From assembly GCA_963999645.1 (NCBI GenBank), contig CAXEUY010000025.1, forward strand, positions 1-15,158: DNA of 15,158 nucleotides, in the 5' to 3' direction. Every line of letters begins with the position of its first letter. The stretch's first letter is position 1. Both the position numbers and the translations under genes were made by a program. Below are positions 1-6,748 of the stretch, one piece after another. The DNA is from MedAcidi-G1 sp002294285 (GTDB taxonomy: Bacteria; Actinomycetota; Acidimicrobiia; Acidimicrobiales; MedAcidi-G1). The notes below the pieces were generated by a model. It was given only the letters and a program-made list of their open reading frames with translations, did no database searches and was not told where the DNA came from.

Positions 1-842
1 CTGGTTTTGTGTTCATAAATCCAGACCCTGAATGCGAGCCACTCGAAGATTTCCTTGGTGACATTATCAACCATTTTGAGGGATGGGATCTAGCAAACCG
101 TTACAAGCAAGCTCATGTGGCGAAGGTGATTGATTGCAACTGGAAAATAACACAGGAGGCGTTCTGTGAGGCTTACCATGTGAATGCCACCCACCCAAAC
201 ATTATGTTGAGTCTTGGAGACACGAATACCCAAACCGATATATGGGACAATTTTGCGAGAAATATCACTGCTGGCGGAACGGTGAGTCCGAACCTCGATT
301 ATGAAGTCACTGAAGAAAAGATAATGCGAACGCTGATGGACGTCCGACATGATCAAGACCTTCCAATAGAATTTCCTGAGGGTTCTACCGCTCGTGCAGT
401 GGCAGCAGCCGGAGGACGTGAACGTTGGCGCGACGAAGCTGGTGACTGGGTAGACCGTCTTTCCGATGCCGAACTGGTGGACAATATCTACTACACGGTG
501 TTCCCCAATTTTCACCCATGGGGAGCTTTTAACAGGATTGTCTACCGTTTCAGACCAAACGGCGATGATCACCGTTCCTCAATAATGGAATGCATATTCA
601 TTGCACCATTTATTGGTGAACGACCTCCCCCAGCTCCAATACATTGGCTCGAAGAACACGAAACTTTCAGTGACGCGACTGAATTAGGCATGCTCGGCAA
701 AGTTTTCAATCAGGACCTTTTCAACATGGCTAAAGTCCAGACAGGTCTAGAAGCAACACATAAACCGGGAATATCCCTAGGAAACTATCAAGAATCAAAA
801 GTCCGCTGGCTCCACCAAAAGCTAAGCGAATGGTGTGAGTAA
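1..842 (+). CDS. Rieske ring-hydroxylating oxygenase, alpha subunit (C-terminal part, 5' end outside window)
   Basis: The reading frame is open to the left edge (codons for G-F-V-F-I-N-P-D-P begin at base 3), so the Rieske [2Fe-2S] domain lies upstream and only the catalytic domain is seen. Numbering from the GTG at base 9, the mononuclear-iron motif is E54-A-Y-H57-V-N-A-T-H62-P (bases 168-194), preceded by the family's C-N-W-K segment at 43-46. The third ligand is predicted as D236 in N-Q-D-L-F-N-M-A-K-V-Q-T-G-L. Glu replaces the Asp that bridges the two metal centres in naphthalene dioxygenase, a substitution common in other family members. Such enzymes add one or two oxygen atoms to a substrate using electrons from a reductase and often a ferredoxin; none is encoded here. 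The last 15 or so residues resemble the usual R-W-L-H amphipathic tail. The stop at 840-842 faces the next gene's stop one base away. The substrate is unknown. Confidence 0.93.
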   Translation, partial: GFVFINPDPECEPLEDFLGDIINHFEGWDLANRYKQAHVAKVIDCNWKITQEAFCEAYHVNATHPNIMLSLGDTNTQTDIWDNFARNITAGGTVSPNLDYEVTEEKIMRTLMDVRHDQDLPIEFPEGSTARAVAAAGGRERWRDEAGDWVDRLSDAELVDNIYYTVFPNFHPWGAFNRIVYRFRPNGDDHRSSIMECIFIAPFIGERPPPAPIHWLEEHETFSDATELGMLGKVFNQDLFNMAKVQTGLEATHKPGISLGNYQESKVRWLHQKLSEWCE

Positions 843-843
843 A

Positions 844-1371
844 TCAGTTTTCTTGATTCTCTGATTCTTTCGCTCTTTTAATCCAAGCCTGAGTGTCGAT
901 ACCCATTTTTTCTCCGTCATAAGCAATTCGTTGCGTAGGTTCAACCTCTAGAACCACTCGCCTGGGGGAGTCAAGAAATTTTGCAAACCATTCAGCTGCT
1001 TCCCCATCACCGCGAAGTGCTTTGGACAATTCTGGGTAGAACCAGCTTTTTACTTCTTCAGAATCATGAACGGTGCATAAACCTTTCCACGTCACTGTCT
1101 TATTTCTAGGTAAAGGTGACCCTGTGCTAGTCACACATATTGAAACTCTGGGGTCACGTCGAACAGCATGAATGCGAGCCCTTTGCGAAGATGCAGTTAA
1201 CCAAAATCTTCCCTTACGCCAGATATAAGACATTATTACTCCTACAGGCCAACCCTCCTTATTAGCCCACATGAATGTACATTCGTTATGCGCTAGAAGA
1301 AGCTCTTCTTCAGCGTTTGCATCTAGATCATAAACAGTTACATCTTCATAATTCTCTGGATGTGTAGTCAT
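844..1371 (-). CDS. Pyridoxamine 5'-phosphate oxidase-like split-barrel flavoprotein
   Basis: A 175-residue protein with the PNPOx-like split beta-barrel pattern: an N-terminal helix (20-30), then G-W-P-V-G-V-I at 40-46, a strand pair G-R-F-W-L-T at 54-59, and R-A-R-I-H-A-V-R-R-D-P-R-V at 64-76, the usual phosphate/flavin-contacting stretch followed by the V-S-I-C-V strand. The family binds FMN, FAD, F420 or haem as small dimers; the cofactor cannot be decided from sequence alone. It is not a classical PdxH, because the pyridoxal-specific C-terminus is not apparent, so I call it only to fold family. The start is ATG with GAGGTG about 3 bases upstream on the minus strand. It follows the SDR gene by 21 bp on the same strand and is probably cotranscribed, which suggests a small redox step in the same pathway. 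Its stop is one base from that of the Rieske gene on the other strand. Confidence 0.85.
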   Translation of the reverse strand: MTTHPENYEDVTVYDLDANAEEELLLAHNECTFMWANKEGWPVGVIMSYIWRKGRFWLTASSQRARIHAVRRDPRVSICVTSTGSPLPRNKTVTWKGLCTVHDSEEVKSWFYPELSKALRGDGEAAEWFAKFLDSPRRVVLEVEPTQRIAYDGEKMGIDTQAWIKRAKESENQEN

Positions 1372-1392
1372 GACACCTCATTTAATTCAAAT

Positions 1393-2166
1393 TTAGTTTT
1401 CTTTTGGAAGGAATTGTCCTGCGTTTGCACTCATACCTCCGTCTGCTGTAACCACCGCTCCGGTAACAATACTTGCTTGAGTCGAAATCAAAAAACTTAT
1501 CACTGATGCAATCTCATCAGGGGTGCCCCATCGCTGTAATGGCATTCGACGTCGAAGAGACTCATATGATTCAACGTCACTGATCGCTCTTTCAGTCATT
1601 CCAGTCTCGGTAGGACCAGGACAAACTGCGTTTACTCTTACGCCTTTTGGACCTAGATCAACAGCAGTGGCTCTAACCAGATTTATTACTGCAGCCTTTG
1701 AAGTGTTGTAAGCCCACAAGTCGGGATCTCCTCGCAACCCTGAAGTTGAAGCTGTTACAGCGATCGCCCCACCTTCACCCGTTTTCAACAACTCTGGAAC
1801 AACAGATCTTATTCCCAGCACCACAGCTCGAACATTCACGGTCATAGTTCTATCAAATAGTTCCATCTCACTTTCAATCAAATCACCTCTAGCTGATACC
1901 CCAGCGTTAAATACAGCCGCGTGAAGACCTCCAAATACTTCTTTTGCTTTAGTCACTGCATGCAAATTGACTTCACTCTGAGTTATATCTCCTGCGATTG
2001 GAAAAATATTCCCATGGCTTTCAGCCCATTCGAAAAAGTCATCGTCTTTATCGACAGCAACTACTGAACCACCTTCGGAAATAAACCGTTCTGTTGTAGA
2101 TTTGCCAATTCCCGAACCTGCGCCCGTAACGATAGCAACTCTCCCATTATGTAATCCTGAACTCAT
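1393..2166 (-). CDS. Short-chain dehydrogenase/reductase (classical SDR)
   Basis: A 257-residue classical SDR, near the usual 250. Numbering from the ATG at 2164-2166: cofactor motif T14-G-A-G-S-G-I-G21; acidic D39 at the end of the second strand (V-V-A-V-D), which favours NAD(H) over NADP(H); G59-D60 after strand 3; N87-A-G; N111 in N-V-R-A; catalytic S140, Y153 and K157 (Y-N-T-S-K); and the P-G motif at 183-184. The family oxidises secondary alcohols or reduces ketones. The frame stays open upstream to 2241, but the extension runs into the divergent nitroreductase gene and lacks SDR character, while ATG 2166 has GGAG about 4 bases upstream and starts S-S-G-L-H-N-G-R-V-A-I-V-T-G, as expected. 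It is followed 21 bp later by the split-barrel flavoprotein gene, likely one operon. The substrate is not identifiable. Confidence 0.94.
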   Translation of the reverse strand: MSSGLHNGRVAIVTGAGSGIGKSTTERFISEGGSVVAVDKDDDFFEWAESHGNIFPIAGDITQSEVNLHAVTKAKEVFGGLHAAVFNAGVSARGDLIESEMELFDRTMTVNVRAVVLGIRSVVPELLKTGEGGAIAVTASTSGLRGDPDLWAYNTSKAAVINLVRATAVDLGPKGVRVNAVCPGPTETGMTERAISDVESYESLRRRMPLQRWGTPDEIASVISFLISTQASIVTGAVVTADGGMSANAGQFLPKEN

Positions 2167-2177
2167 AAAACTCCAAT

Positions 2178-2200
2178 CACCTATTGACAGGTGTATTACA
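2178..2200. promoter_or_regulatory. Putative operator in the SDR/nitroreductase divergent promoter region
   Basis: The 56-bp gap between the two divergent starts holds two inverted repeats: CACCT (2178-2182), six bases, AGGTG (2189-2193); and TGTA-T-TACA at 2192-2200, which overlaps the first by two bases. On the minus strand a possible SDR promoter, TTGACG (2214-2219) with 15 bases to TAATAC (2193-2198), runs through the same bases, so a bound protein could control the SDR operon and perhaps the nitroreductase gene. No regulator gene is nearby. The symmetry is seen directly; the function is inferred. Confidence 0.35.
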
Positions 2201-2210
2201 TGAAACCCGA

Positions 2211-2216
2211 TAACGT
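2211..2216 (+). promoter_or_regulatory. Putative -10 box for leaderless nitroreductase transcript
   Basis: TAACGT fits the actinobacterial -10 form TANNNT and ends six bases before the ATG at 2223, so transcription would begin at or next to the start codon. No Shine-Dalgarno sequence is visible before this ATG (bases read gtcaagcc), which fits leaderless translation. A TTGACA at 2184-2189 lies 21 bases upstream of the box, too far for a standard pairing. An alternative box, GATAAC at 2209-2214, gives a 19-base spacing. Confidence 0.4.
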
Positions 2217-2222
2217 CAAGCC

Positions 2223-2873
2223 ATGGATGTTTATGAAGCAATTTACACTACTCGAGCTATGCGAAGGGTTAAGCCGGATCCAATTCCGGAAGACATACTA
2301 AAAAAAATTATGGATGCTGCAGTTCGCGGCCCATCTGGAGGTAACGCTCAGACTTTTAGGATGATATGTGTAACTGATCCTGAAATTAAATCAAAAATGC
2401 AGAAGTTCTACCGTGCATGTCTTGATGAGTTAAACGCGACTCAATATGCAAGCGTTCAAGACCAGATAAAAGAAGATGAAAAGAATTCAGAAAGATCTAC
2501 GCCTGCGCGTATTAATGACTCAGCTCAATGGCTTGCCGACAATCTTCATAATGTTCCAATGCTGATTTTCTTTTTCGGAAAATTAGGTGGCGAATCTACA
2601 ACTTTCCCTGTTCTTTGGAATCTCTGCTTGGCTGCAAGAGCTGAAGGTCTTGGAACTTGTATAACCACTTTGTTAAAACTTAAAAAAAATGAGGTTGAAG
2701 AAATTTTAGATACACCAAAAGATGGTTTTTGGCACATGCACGCAATGATTCCAATCGGTTACCCAATGGGAAATTGGGGAATTGCTCAAAGAAAACCTGC
2801 CAATCTGTCCACTTTTCAAGATCGTTGGGATAACCCTGTTTCTTGGGAAATTCCTGAACCTCTCTGGCCGTAA
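2223..2873 (+). CDS. Nitroreductase family flavoprotein
   Basis: A 216-residue member of the nitroreductase (FMN-dependent NAD(P)H oxidoreductase) superfamily. The N-terminus has the standard T-T-R11-A-M-R14-R form that holds the FMN phosphate, then A-V-R-G-P-S-G-G-N-A-Q-T-F at 33-45 (flavin/dimer contact). Near the middle is A-A-R-A-E-G-L-G-T at 137-145, and the C-terminus has I-G-Y-P-M-G at 178-183 followed by R190-K-P, the second phosphate contact. Such homodimers reduce nitro groups, quinones, enones or flavins; some members dehalogenate or build rings, so the reaction stays open. It stands alone on the plus strand between minus-strand operons and its stop is two bases from the permease stop. 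The start has no Shine-Dalgarno and is probably leaderless. It may supply a reductive step or reduced flavin to the surrounding catabolic genes; that is inference. Confidence 0.92.
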   Translation: MDVYEAIYTTRAMRRVKPDPIPEDILKKIMDAAVRGPSGGNAQTFRMICVTDPEIKSKMQKFYRACLDELNATQYASVQDQIKEDEKNSERSTPARINDSAQWLADNLHNVPMLIFFFGKLGGESTTFPVLWNLCLAARAEGLGTCITTLLKLKKNEVEEILDTPKDGFWHMHAMIPIGYPMGNWGIAQRKPANLSTFQDRWDNPVSWEIPEPLWP

Positions 2874-2875
2874 CT

Positions 2876-4834
2876 CTAAGTTAAAAAACTTTTAACTCGA
2901 TCTCTATTTATTTCTATACCAAGTATCCCTCTGGGAAGTCGGATAGCAGCAAATAAAAGCATCAAACCGCTAAATGCCATTTGATTGGCTGACCCAGAAT
3001 CACTTAATTGTCCGAGTAGAACCGTTAAAACTCCCCCAGAGGCCAGAACTCCAGCTAAAACAGCACCTGAAGGTTTTACGATTCCTGCTAGATAAACGAT
3101 TGCTATAACGATCATTGAATCAAATAAACCAAATGAACGAGCCGAAACTATTTGCCGCTGGTAAGCAATTAAAGTCCCACCTATCCCTGCTAGAAATGCC
3201 GACAAGCCAAATGCAGTTAGTTTTGCCCTAGCAACATTAATCCCAATTGAAGAAGCAGCTCTCTCATTTCCTCTTACTGCTAACCATTGTCTTCCGGTAA
3301 TCCCATTTCGGATACTAAAAAGCACAATCAAACATAAAACCAAAGTTACAAGGACCAGAATCACAAATGAATCTCGTGGATAATCAGCCCCCTTGGCACT
3401 AATACTCATATCTAAACCCAATAATGAAGGTGTAGGCATACGAGTTCCGAAATCACCTCCAGTCAACCACGGCCAGCGAAACAGAAGTTCTTCAATAGCA
3501 ACTGCTGCAGCTAGTGTCGCTACTGCAAGTTGTAAACCTCTTACTCTTACAGCTAAGAGACCCACCGCGATTCCTACCAATACTGCAAAGAGTGCTGCCA
3601 CTATAGGCGCTAGAGGAAAAGGCAAAACATCGAGTCTGGCTGTCATAAATGCTGCTATACCCGCAAAAGCGTAAGTAGAAAGTGATAATTGACCAACAAA
3701 ACCAGTAAGGGCGACTACTGAACAGGCAATAATCGCTACACATCCTGAGACTGCAATCGCTAATCTCCACTCACTTCCGGAAAAAAGAGTTACCACTCCA
3801 GCTATGAAGATAAGAGCAAACGGTTTTAAAGGAATCTTTTTAAGATCTGCAACTCTTGGTAGATAAGTTGAAGAATCAGTTCCTCTTAGTGGAAGATTGT
3901 CTCCCCAAAAAGCTAGAACTACAAGAATTATTAAAAGTGGAACACCCTGTTGAATTCCTACGTCAGGCAACCAGGACCACTCAACTTGAATATTCATTAA
4001 CTCAGACTGAAACATTCCGATGCATAACCCTGCAAAAGCAGCCATCAAAAAAGAATTCAATCTCGCCAAAAGAGCTGCTGCGAGAGCAGGCACAATTAAA
4101 AAACTTGAAGCATTCACATCCAAGCGAGTTGCAGGTCCTGCGAGAATCATCAGGAAACCGGCGATCATGGAAGCTAAAACCCAATTGATGAGACCAACTT
4201 TTTTTGAGGAAATTCCTAAGAGAGATGCTCCCCTCTCGTTTTCAGCAACAGCGCGACTCTCTCTTCCAAACTTTGTGAATTTATAAATTGCAGCAAAAAT
4301 TAAAGACAGGCTGAAAGTTACTAACACTAACCAAATCCTGTCTTGGTTAATTCTCGTTTCGCCTATTTGAATAAGGCCGCTTGGAAGGATTCCATCAATA
4401 ACCAACCCTGTAGCACCTTGAGAACCAATTCGTAACCGAACAATTTCCATTAGGTATATCAATAAACCTAACGAGGCCACTAAAGCACTGAGCGGTGGTG
4501 AGTTCCTAAGTGGTCTTACAACGAAGAAAAAAATAAGACCCCCCATAACCGCTGCTAGCACCATGCAGGCGACCATTGCCGTCATCACAGTTGGTCTTGG
4601 AACTATGGGTAATCGATCGGGCAACCCCAGTATCGGTAGAATCAAATCGCCCGTTGACCTCAATTCGTAAAAGGCAACAGCTATGTACATCCCCATTGCA
4701 GCATGAGCAAGATTCAATATTCCACTTGCTCGATGCGTTAGTACAAGTCCAATAGCTACCGATCCAATTACTGCTCCAGTTCCACAACCGAGGAAAAGGT
4801 AAGTTAAATGATCACTAATTGGATTTCCAATCAA
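2876..4834 (-). CDS. LivH-LivM fused permease of a branched-chain-amino-acid-type ABC transporter
   Basis: A 652-residue inner-membrane protein joining two permeases that are normally separate, each about 300 residues. The LivH-like half (about 1-315) has the opening helix with L-T-H-R-A-S-G-I-L-N-L-A-H and the coupling loop G190-R-E-S-R-A-V-A-E-N-E-R-G-A-S-L-L-G-I208. A charged linker (about 311-337) leads to the LivM-like half (338-645), with G-Q-L-S-L-S-T-Y-A-F-A-G-I at 381-393 and the second coupling loop G514-R-Q-W-L-A-V-R-G-N-E-R-A-A-S-S-I-G-I532. Both loops would contact ATPases, but no LivG/LivF gene is in the window. The start is TTG (4832-4834), whose T and G lie in the TGA stop of the binding-protein gene: a 4-base overlap, TTGA, suggesting coupled translation. 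The next Met (about 48) would delete the first helix. The family imports amino acids, amides, urea and also aromatic or other carboxylates. Confidence 0.93.
   Translation of the reverse strand: MIGNPISDHLTYLFLGCGTGAVIGSVAIGLVLTHRASGILNLAHAAMGMYIAVAFYELRSTGDLILPILGLPDRLPIVPRPTVMTAMVACMVLAAVMGGLIFFFVVRPLRNSPPLSALVASLGLLIYLMEIVRLRIGSQGATGLVIDGILPSGLIQIGETRINQDRIWLVLVTFSLSLIFAAIYKFTKFGRESRAVAENERGASLLGISSKKVGLINWVLASMIAGFLMILAGPATRLDVNASSFLIVPALAAALLARLNSFLMAAFAGLCIGMFQSELMNIQVEWSWLPDVGIQQGVPLLIILVVLAFWGDNLPLRGTDSSTYLPRVADLKKIPLKPFALIFIAGVVTLFSGSEWRLAIAVSGCVAIIACSVVALTGFVGQLSLSTYAFAGIAAFMTARLDVLPFPLAPIVAALFAVLVGIAVGLLAVRVRGLQLAVATLAAAVAIEELLFRWPWLTGGDFGTRMPTPSLLGLDMSISAKGADYPRDSFVILVLVTLVLCLIVLFSIRNGITGRQWLAVRGNERAASSIGINVARAKLTAFGLSAFLAGIGGTLIAYQRQIVSARSFGLFDSMIVIAIVYLAGIVKPSGAVLAGVLASGGVLTVLLGQLSDSGSANQMAFSGLMLLFAAIRLPRGILGIEINRDRVKSFLT
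2879..2897. terminator. AT-rich hairpin at the nitroreductase/permease convergent stops
   Basis: AGTTAAAA, a three-base loop (AAC), then TTTTAACT form a perfect 8-bp stem five bases after the nitroreductase stop and inside the last codons of the permease gene. The stem has only two G-C pairs and no clean T-run follows, so it would be weak as an intrinsic terminator. Confidence 0.3.
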
Positions 4835-6270
4835 CCAATTTCAGCAAATAAAGATGGTGTATCTATCCATCCTTCATGTGCAGGTACAAGTTCTCCCTCT
4901 TCTATAGAAAAAAGGAGTTGTTGGGGGGCGCATAAGGAAGGAAGACCTGGTATCTGATTACCGTCACAAGTGTATGGATGACCCCAGAAACTCGGTCTTT
5001 GATTCGAACTACGAATAAGTTCAATTAGCGACTCACTGCTTATACCTGCGTCACTTTGATCTAGTTCAACCAGAAGAGCATAAAGATTTAGAAAACCTCG
5101 CATACTAACGGTTCCAACGCCCCCTGCAGGGTCAGACGCATACTGCCATACAACTTCATCGTAGATACTACTTTCTAGACTTTCTTCAAGAGGTCCTTCA
5201 GAATTGAAAAGAACAGATTCAATCGCACTTCCCGCAACTTCTTGAATCTCTTCAGCCGCACAAGCTCCAACTAAATAAAGCTGAGCTTCTATACCGAGTT
5301 CTACCATTGTTTGCATTATGGGAGCACAAGAAAGATCAGCAGCAGCCACGACAATAGCGTCAGGTTCAAATTCTGCTGCTTTTGTTAATACAGGCAAAAA
5401 GTCAAGACTGAATAGTGGAAAAGGAATCAGTTCGACTTCGAGACCTAGTGCTTCCGCAAGTGCAGCACCATAATCACGAGTTGCAATCGTGAATGATTCA
5501 AATTCTCCATGCGCAAGAACAATTCTCTTAGCGTCTAAGTACTCGATTGCATGTCCGATAAAACCTCCATAACCGCCAGGTGTTGCGCCACTAAAATAAA
5601 AAGCCATTGGAGACTTCATTTCGACCATATTTGCCGGTATGCCTCCAACTATGGGGATTTCATTTTGTTCGAAAATCGGGATCGATCCATTACTTCCTAC
5701 GTCAATTCCGGTTGTTACTGCCACCACTCCAGCCATAACCATTTCCTGAGCACATGATTGGGATTTCTCAATTGAAAAATCAGTTATACAAGTTACTAGC
5801 TCAACCGGTCTACCATTAACGCCTCCTAGTTCTGAATTAACCCAGTCTGCTGCTGCCTCTATTGCGACACGAGCTTCTGGGAATGAACCAGCCGGAGAAT
5901 TTTCCATATTTATCAATCCGACAAGAACGGGATCTAGATCTGAATTAGCCTCAATAGCCTCGACTGGCATCTTTCCCATGAACCAACTGCCATCCCAATC
6001 CTCTGAAATTCGACCTACAACAGTCTCCAAGTCGGGAATGAAAGTGGTCGTAGTCGGAGCAGCTGTCGTAGTCGGAGCAACTGTCGTAGTCGGAGCAACT
6101 GTCGTAGTCGGAGCAACTGTCGTAGTCGGAGCAGCTGTCGTAGTCGGAGCAACTGTCGTAGTCGGAGCAACTGTCGTAGTCGGAGCAACTGTCGTAGTTG
6201 AACTTTCACTGCAAGAAACAAGGATCACCAAAGCAGAGATAGCTATCAATTGACTTTTAAAACTCGGCAT
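4831..6270 (-). CDS. Lipoprotein substrate-binding protein of the LIV-type ABC transporter, with TTTVAP-repeat linker
   Basis: A 479-residue type I periplasmic binding protein (Peripla_BP_6 / LivJ-like). Residues 1-20 form a lipoprotein signal, K5 then a hydrophobic stretch, ending in the lipobox L-V-S-C20. Residues 25-72 are eight hexapeptides (TTTVAP or TTTAAP in the order V,V,V,A,V,V,V,A), then TTTTFIP, a flexible spacer that holds the binding domain away from the membrane or wall. The folded domain starts near P-V-L-V-G-L-I-N and includes A-A-A-D-W-V-N-S-E-L-G-G-V-N-G-R-P-V, typical of LivJ relatives; several Cys could pair outside the cell. ATG 6270 was chosen over GTG 6273 because GGGGG (6277-6281) sits six bases before the ATG. 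It lies 61 bp after the ABM gene and overlaps the permease gene. A weak TTGACG-N17-TGCAAA (6286-6314, minus strand) could give its own promoter. The ligand is not predictable. Confidence 0.94.
   Translation of the reverse strand: MPSFKSQLIAISALVILVSCSESSTTTVAPTTTVAPTTTVAPTTTAAPTTTVAPTTTVAPTTTVAPTTTAAPTTTTFIPDLETVVGRISEDWDGSWFMGKMPVEAIEANSDLDPVLVGLINMENSPAGSFPEARVAIEAAADWVNSELGGVNGRPVELVTCITDFSIEKSQSCAQEMVMAGVVAVTTGIDVGSNGSIPIFEQNEIPIVGGIPANMVEMKSPMAFYFSGATPGGYGGFIGHAIEYLDAKRIVLAHGEFESFTIATRDYGAALAEALGLEVELIPFPLFSLDFLPVLTKAAEFEPDAIVVAAADLSCAPIMQTMVELGIEAQLYLVGACAAEEIQEVAGSAIESVLFNSEGPLEESLESSIYDEVVWQYASDPAGGVGTVSMRGFLNLYALLVELDQSDAGISSESLIELIRSSNQRPSFWGHPYTCDGNQIPGLPSLCAPQQLLFSIEEGELVPAHEGWIDTPSLFAEIG
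6055..6198 (-). repeat. Eight 18-bp tandem repeats coding for TTTVAP/TTTAAP
   Basis: Eight in-frame 18-bp units read on the plus strand as ggagcaactgtcgtagtc or ggagcagctgtcgtagtc. The variant (Ala for Val codon) is every fourth unit, so two 72-bp blocks of four units are nearly identical: a higher-order repeat that points to a block duplication. A partial copy (gtggtcgtagtc) precedes the first unit at 6044-6055. This is a coding repeat, not a CRISPR array, since there are no spacers. Confidence 0.97.
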
Positions 6271-6331
6271 CACTAACCCCCATTGTTTGCATTTTCACTT
6301 ACCTTAGTCGTCAAAATTGCATTTCTTAAAA

Positions 6332-6634
6332 TCACGCCATGCGGTCAAAATCTCCAACTTCAAATTTCAAGATGTTCCGATGTGTCACTCCCCAACTTGC
6401 CAATGCCTTACGAAAGGGAGACATGTGTGGAGCCAAGAAATGGGCATCCAAAGATTCCTGATCTTCCCATCTTTCATATACATGTAAAATTTTTGGATCA
6501 AAGGGGTCAACGCTGAAAACATAGTCAATGCAACCATTCTCTTCGTGGGTAGCTACCATCATTTTCCGGCATGCTTCCATAACGTCTTCTGTTACCGGTT
6601 TTTCACTAGTTAGTGTTCCTGCAATTATTAACAT
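6332..6634 (-). CDS. Antibiotic biosynthesis monooxygenase (ABM/YgiN-like) domain protein
   Basis: A 100-residue single-domain protein of the dimeric alpha-beta-barrel ABM fold, the usual length for the family. Recognisable pieces are the first strand L-I-I-A-G-T-L, H30-E-E-N-G-C-I-D-Y at 30-38, and the family signature Y53-E-R-W-E-D-Q-E-S-L-D-A-H65 followed by A-P-H-M. Members oxidise polyketide anthrones or quinols without a cofactor, degrade haem, or have unknown small-molecule roles; nothing here decides between these. It precedes the transporter genes on the same strand (61 bp to the binding protein) and is divergent from the acyl-CoA dehydrogenase. No Shine-Dalgarno precedes the ATG; a -10-like TAGTCT lies six bases upstream, suggesting a leaderless mRNA. 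A quinol- or enol-tautomerising role in the catabolic cluster is possible but unproven. Confidence 0.88.
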   Translation of the reverse strand: MLIIAGTLTSEKPVTEDVMEACRKMMVATHEENGCIDYVFSVDPFDPKILHVYERWEDQESLDAHFLAPHMSPFRKALASWGVTHRNILKFEVGDFDRMA

Positions 6635-6646
6635 CTGATCAGACTA
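6634..6646 (-). promoter_or_regulatory. Putative -10 box and palindrome at the ABM gene start
   Basis: On the minus strand TAGTCT (plus-strand agacta, 6641-6646) matches TANNNT and ends six bases before the ATG of the ABM gene, with TAGTCA 17 bases further upstream as a 4/6 match to a -35 box. TCTGATCAGA at 6634-6643 is a perfect 10-bp palindrome covering both the end of the -10 box and the first base of the start codon, so it could be an operator. Confidence 0.35.
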
Positions 6647-6699
6647 GATTTAAAAATTAATTATGACTATTTGGGGTTTTTGACGGTAGTTTATTTTCG

Positions 6700-6727
6700 T
6701 TGAACGCGACTTGTGAACTACTAGGGT
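6700..6727 (+). promoter_or_regulatory. Putative promoter of the acyl-CoA dehydrogenase gene
   Basis: TTGAAC (6700-6705), 16 bases, TAGGGT (6722-6727, TANNNT type) lie 21 bp before the ATG at 6749. The implied leader of about 15 bases contains AGG (6732-6734 or so) before the start. A second TTGACG at 6680-6685 has no good partner. Confidence 0.4.
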
Positions 6728-6748
6728 TGCACTTAACAGGTAGGAAAA

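Noticed and set aside
90..572. 160-residue minus-strand frame opposite the left Rieske gene
   Set aside because: It lies wholly inside a gene with clear catalytic motifs and has no recognisable composition or domain.
842..866. AATCAG ... CTGATT inverted repeat after the left Rieske stop
   Set aside because: A 6-bp stem with a 13-base loop and no T-run; too weak to call a terminator.
2167..2241. 25-residue N-terminal extension of the SDR frame
   Set aside because: It overlaps the divergent nitroreductase start and promoter region, and the ATG at 2166 has a binding site and the usual SDR N-terminus.
3393..4286. Several 60-110 residue frames on either strand over the permease gene
   Set aside because: These are shadows of the permease coding sequence; the permease frame alone has family motifs.
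6055..6198. Possible CRISPR-like array
   Set aside because: Units are directly adjacent with no spacers and stay in frame as TTTVAP codons of a lipoprotein.
5978..6253. Plus-strand frame coding for V-V-V-G-A repeats, and a minus-strand frame with L-R-Q-L repeats, over the linker region
   Set aside because: Both are other-frame readings of the 18-bp repeat in the lipoprotein gene, with no start context or domain.
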